Assembly: GCF_017993425.1 (NCBI RefSeq)
Contig: NZ_JAGOMQ010000037.1
Location: 1 to 35,404 of the forward strand
Direction of reading: 5' to 3'
Source: Amaricoccus sp.
Lineage (GTDB): Bacteria > Pseudomonadota > Alphaproteobacteria > Rhodobacterales > Rhodobacteraceae
Length of the DNA stretch: 35,404 nucleotides
Shown: piece by piece, positions 33,012 to 35,404 of the stretch
Layout: every line of letters starts with the position of its first letter
Numbering within the stretch: position 1 is the first letter of the stretch
Translations under genes and position numbers: made by a program
Notes under the pieces: generated by a model
What the model was told of the DNA's origin: nothing
Database searches by the model: none
Seen by the model: the letters and a program-made list of their open reading frames with translations, nothing else

Positions 33012-34289
33012 ATGTATCGGGTCTGGACCTTCGTCTCGGAGTATTCCGCGCTGCTCATCGTCGGCGCGCTGCTCGGCCTGGTCTGGGCGAACCTCGATCC
33101 GGCGAGCTATCAAGCCTTCGTCGACTTCCCTCTGATCGAGGGCGGGCCGGTCGGGCATCTGCACCTCGACGCCGAGGGCCATGCGCACCGCACGCTGACG
33201 CTGCACTATCTGATCAACGACATGCTGATGGCGCTGTTCTTCGCCATCGCCGGCAAGGAGGTCTGGGAGGCGGTGGCGCTCGGGAACGGCGCCCTGCGCG
33301 GCCGCAAGGCGATGACGCCGCTGATCGCCACCGCCGGCGGCATGATCGGGCCGGCCGCGGTCTACCTCGCCGGCGCCGCGGCGCTCGGCAGCTTCGCCGC
33401 GCTGGCGAACGGCTGGGCGATCCCGACCGCCACCGACATCGCCTTCTCCTACCTGATCGGCCGCCTGGTCTTCGGCGCCGGGCACCCGGCGGTGATGTTC
33501 CTGCTGTTGCTCGCCATCGCCGACGACGCCGGCGGGTTGGTGATCCTCGCGGTCTTCTATCCGCAAGGAGAGCTGGCGCCGGCCTGGCTGCTCCTGTCCC
33601 TCGGCGCTGCGCTCGCGGCCTGGCTGCTCGCCAACTGGCTGCCGCGCCGGCTGGATCGCGGCCTGCCGCTGAAGCCGTATGCGACCCGCGCCCGGCGCAG
33701 GCTCGGCTCCTGGCCCTACCTCGTCGCGGGGGCATTGAGCTGGTACGGCTTCCAACAGGCGGGCATCCATCCGGCGCTTGGCCTGCTGCCGGTGATCCCG
33801 GCGATCCCGCACGAGGACATCGACTTCGGCCTCTTCTCGGAGGCGGAGGCAGGCCAGCCCGACCTGCTCAACCGGATCGAGCATGCGCTGAAGCCGCCGG
33901 TCGAGGTGATCCTGTTCTTCTTCGGGCTGGCGAACGCCGGGGTGGAGTTCTCGGCGATGGGCGAGGCTACCTGGCTGGTGTTGGCCGGGCTCGTCATCGG
34001 GAAGCCGCTCGGGATCACGCTGTTCGGTGTCTTCGCGGCGCGGGTGCTGGGTCTCGGCCTGCCCGAGGGGATACAGGCCCGCGACCTCTTCGTGCTCGGC
34101 TGCGTGGCGGCGATCGGGTTCACCGTCTCGCTCTTCGTGGCGAGCGTCGCCTTCCCGCCCGGTCCGGTACAGGACGCCGCCAAGATGGGGGCGCTCTTCT
34201 CGTTCGGCGCCGCGGCGATCGCCGTCGCCGCCGGCCGGATCATGCGGGTCGAGCGGCGGACAGCGACCGCGATGCCAGTTCCGCGGTGA
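33012..34289 (+). CDS. nhaA: Na+/H+ antiporter NhaA
   Basis: Inner-membrane antiporter (425 aa) exchanging sodium for protons. The ion-binding aspartate pair D171-D172 lies in LAIADDAGG, and D142 in PTATDIAFSYLIG; the lysine-containing GKPLGI segment in the C-terminal half is also present. The ATG at 33012 has GGGGGGAG before it. It lies 45 bases after the AGCS symporter and is probably co-transcribed with it, which would let NhaA export the sodium that AGCS brings in. Confidence 0.95.
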   Translation: MYRVWTFVSEYSALLIVGALLGLVWANLDPASYQAFVDFPLIEGGPVGHLHLDAEGHAHRTLTLHYLINDMLMALFFAIAGKEVWEAVALGNGALRGRKAMTPLIATAGGMIGPAAVYLAGAAALGSFAALANGWAIPTATDIAFSYLIGRLVFGAGHPAVMFLLLLAIADDAGGLVILAVFYPQGELAPAWLLLSLGAALAAWLLANWLPRRLDRGLPLKPYATRARRRLGSWPYLVAGALSWYGFQQAGIHPALGLLPVIPAIPHEDIDFGLFSEAEAGQPDLLNRIEHALKPPVEVILFFFGLANAGVEFSAMGEATWLVLAGLVIGKPLGITLFGVFAARVLGLGLPEGIQARDLFVLGCVAAIGFTVSLFVASVAFPPGPVQDAAKMGALFSFGAAAIAVAAGRIMRVERRTATAMPVPR

Positions 34290-34296
34290 GCCAGCT

Positions 34297-34312
34297 CGTC
34301 TCGGTCGAGACG
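34297..34312. other. Inverted repeat after nhaA
   Basis: CGTCTCG-GT-CGAGACG, perfect 7-base arms, begins seven bases after the nhaA stop. The loop is too tight for the full stem, and no T tract follows. Terminator or binding site, unresolved. The rest of 34313-34470 shows nothing I can name. Confidence 0.35.
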
Positions 34313-34470
34313 GTGAGGGCAGACGATTCGTGCGTCCATGAAGGGATCGGGTGCCGACCCGTGGATAGCGGATGGCCGCTGGTCGGCGCTGGTGACCAAC
34401 CGTGAGTCTGCAGACCCGGAGGTCCGCAAATCGGATCTTGGTTAGCGGGGTCAGCGGTTGCGCCTCACCG

Positions 34471-34509
34471 AAAAAGCAACGACCTGCCGCGGAGGTCGGC
34501 AGGCCGTTG
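34471..34509 (-). terminator. Intrinsic terminator of the receptor remnant
   Basis: Read on the minus strand: 13-base arms (34497-34509 and 34477-34489, one mismatch), 7-base loop, then a C and TTTTT at 34475-34471. It begins immediately after the stop of the TonB-dependent receptor fragment. Confidence 0.85.
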
Positions 34510-34804
34510 TCATTCAGGTCCTGCAGGTGGAAATGCGTCCGGCGGGCGGGGCGCCCCGTAGTCCGGGATCGCGAGGTTGGTCCGGTCGGTTTGGAACAGC
34601 GCCGCCGTTGCCTGCAGCGCCTCGTCCAGAAGGCCGGCCTTGACGCCTACGTCGGCATTCGTGCCCGCCGCCGGCGGCACGAGGTTGCCGCCGACATGCA
34701 GGCGCGCTCTGCCGGCTGAAGATCCCGGTGTAGCTCGCATAGATCGTGCCGGTCTGGTCGAGGTCGTAGGCCGAGCCGAGATAGGGGAAGCGCTGTCCAA
34801 GCGG
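34510..34804 (-). pseudogene. 3' remnant of a TonB-dependent siderophore receptor
   Basis: About 98 codons of the end of an outer-membrane receptor survive, split over two frames. The first part reads FPYLGSAYDLDQTGTIYASY, the second VGGNLVPPAAGTNADVGVK followed by LLDEALQATAALFQTDRTNL; this succession of strands is typical of FhuA/FecA-like beta-barrels. The frame changes near 34700-34715. The protein stops at 34510 without the final barrel strand and terminal aromatic residue, right before a good terminator. Nothing recognisable of the plug or the rest of the barrel lies upstream. It is a non-functional relic of iron uptake. Confidence 0.75.
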
Positions 34805-35205
34805 TTGGCGTCGCGGGCGACACCTGGCGATCGCTATACTTTTTTCTTTCTTTCCTGTCCGCTGGACTTCGAAGATGCCAGCGGCAGCCAATCTCTTCGG
34901 CGAGCACCGCGCAGGATCCTTGACGACACCATCAAGGGCGCCGCCCATGTTTGACAGCCGCTCCCAAGACCAGCCCGATGTCCGGCTCGGCCGATCCGCA
35001 GATGCTTGCCATCCGGATGTTCGCCAACGTCGGTGTCCGGCTCGCTCGCAATGCGCTATCGGTCCCGTCGCGCGGCAGGACGCGGGGTCGGTTTGCCAAT
35101 CGCACGCCCCTCCGTCGCGGCGGGATCGACACTGGCCTCGCCTGATCCGCATCTCGCCGCCTGGGCGCCGGACCTTGACGCCAATCCTGGCTCAAGGAGA
35201 TCGCC
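34805..35205. other. About 400 bases without a recognisable gene
   Basis: Several overlapping open frames occur on both strands, but none has a ribosome site, family pattern and sensible composition together. Near-repeats of TGTCCGGCTCG occur at about 34979 and 35034. The stretch reads as decayed accessory DNA. Confidence 0.5.
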
Positions 35206-35404
35206 ATGCAGATCACCGTCGACTACGACGACTACGTGTCCATCCTCGCCTACGTCCGCCATCTCTCCCGCAGAGCGTCGGATCGCATTCCCTCGTGCGT
35301 GTCGCCGCCCGGAATCGCCGCCGATCCGGAATGTCCGGATGGACCGGACATGGATTCGACGCGCTCGACCGTGGCGGGCGCCTGCTCGGCGAGATCTACC
35401 GCGG
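35206..35404 (+). CDS. Possible partial gene at the right edge
   Basis: An ATG with a good AAGGAGA site opens a frame (MQITVDYDDYVSILAYVRHL) that stays open to the window end. After about 20 codons the composition of this frame becomes poor, while another frame gives GWTGHGFDALDRGGRLLGEI, which looks more protein-like. Either a frameshift lies near 35260-35300 or the frame is spurious. No family recognised. Confidence 0.35.
   Translation, partial: MQITVDYDDYVSILAYVRHLSRRASDRIPSCVSPPGIAADPECPDGPDMDSTRSTVAGACSARSTA

Noticed and set aside
34932-35216. 94-codon minus-strand frame at the right end
   Set aside because: No ribosome site, no family pattern, and overlapping frames of equal quality.

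Overview
The window is very GC-rich chromosomal DNA, dense in genes with short overlaps. It most likely comes from an alphaproteobacterium of the Rhodobacterales type. The indications are a DUF6314-like gene, VPLPA-CTERM proteins, a norCBQD cluster with an NnrR-type operator and an NnrT-like small membrane protein, form II cox genes in S-L-M order, and a possible CtrA box. No species can be named from the sequence. I saw no tRNA, rRNA, CRISPR array or intact transposase.

Layout. 186-3905: a coxSLM-type molybdenum hydroxylase operon (form II), then a hairpin and a GC-rich tandem repeat. 4488-8499: a receiver protein with a degenerate HPt-like tail, an exported glutathione peroxidase, two tandem VPLPA-CTERM surface proteins, and purB. 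8577-10397: a tightly packed DUF6314-like / CDP-diacylglycerol diphosphatase / bioY run ending in a strong hairpin. 10600-12123: an unusual membrane protein with HTH-like and PASTA domains. 12128-20963 (mostly minus strand): a metabolic locus with an agmatinase-family ureohydrolase coupled to a C-terminally short acyl-CoA-synthetase-like protein, an NMT1/THI5-type ABC transporter (binding protein, two permeases, ATPase), a dihydrodipicolinate-synthase-family lyase and a GNAT acetyltransferase; a YcaQ-type DNA glycosylase on the plus strand splits it. 21030-24562: truA, ycjX and ycjF-like genes. 24567-29413: norCBQD and two small membrane proteins on the minus strand, preceded by a near-ideal NnrR operator and a divergent DUF1858 gene.

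From about 29820 to the right end the character changes. Parts are less GC-rich, there are short direct repeats, an orphan small gene, a gene with three homopolymer frameshifts, a sodium-coupled AGCS symporter paired with NhaA, the broken 3' end of a TonB-dependent receptor with its terminator, and about 600 bases of largely unrecognisable sequence. This part reads as an accessory region.

How the genes work together. The nor block makes cytochrome c-dependent nitric oxide reductase and its assembly factors, probably induced by NO through NnrR. The cox genes build a three-subunit Mo/FAD/2Fe-2S dehydrogenase that lacks the form I CO-oxidiser signature. The ABC/ureohydrolase/lyase locus looks like uptake and catabolism of an unidentified small molecule. 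AGCS plus NhaA would couple amino-acid uptake to sodium extrusion.
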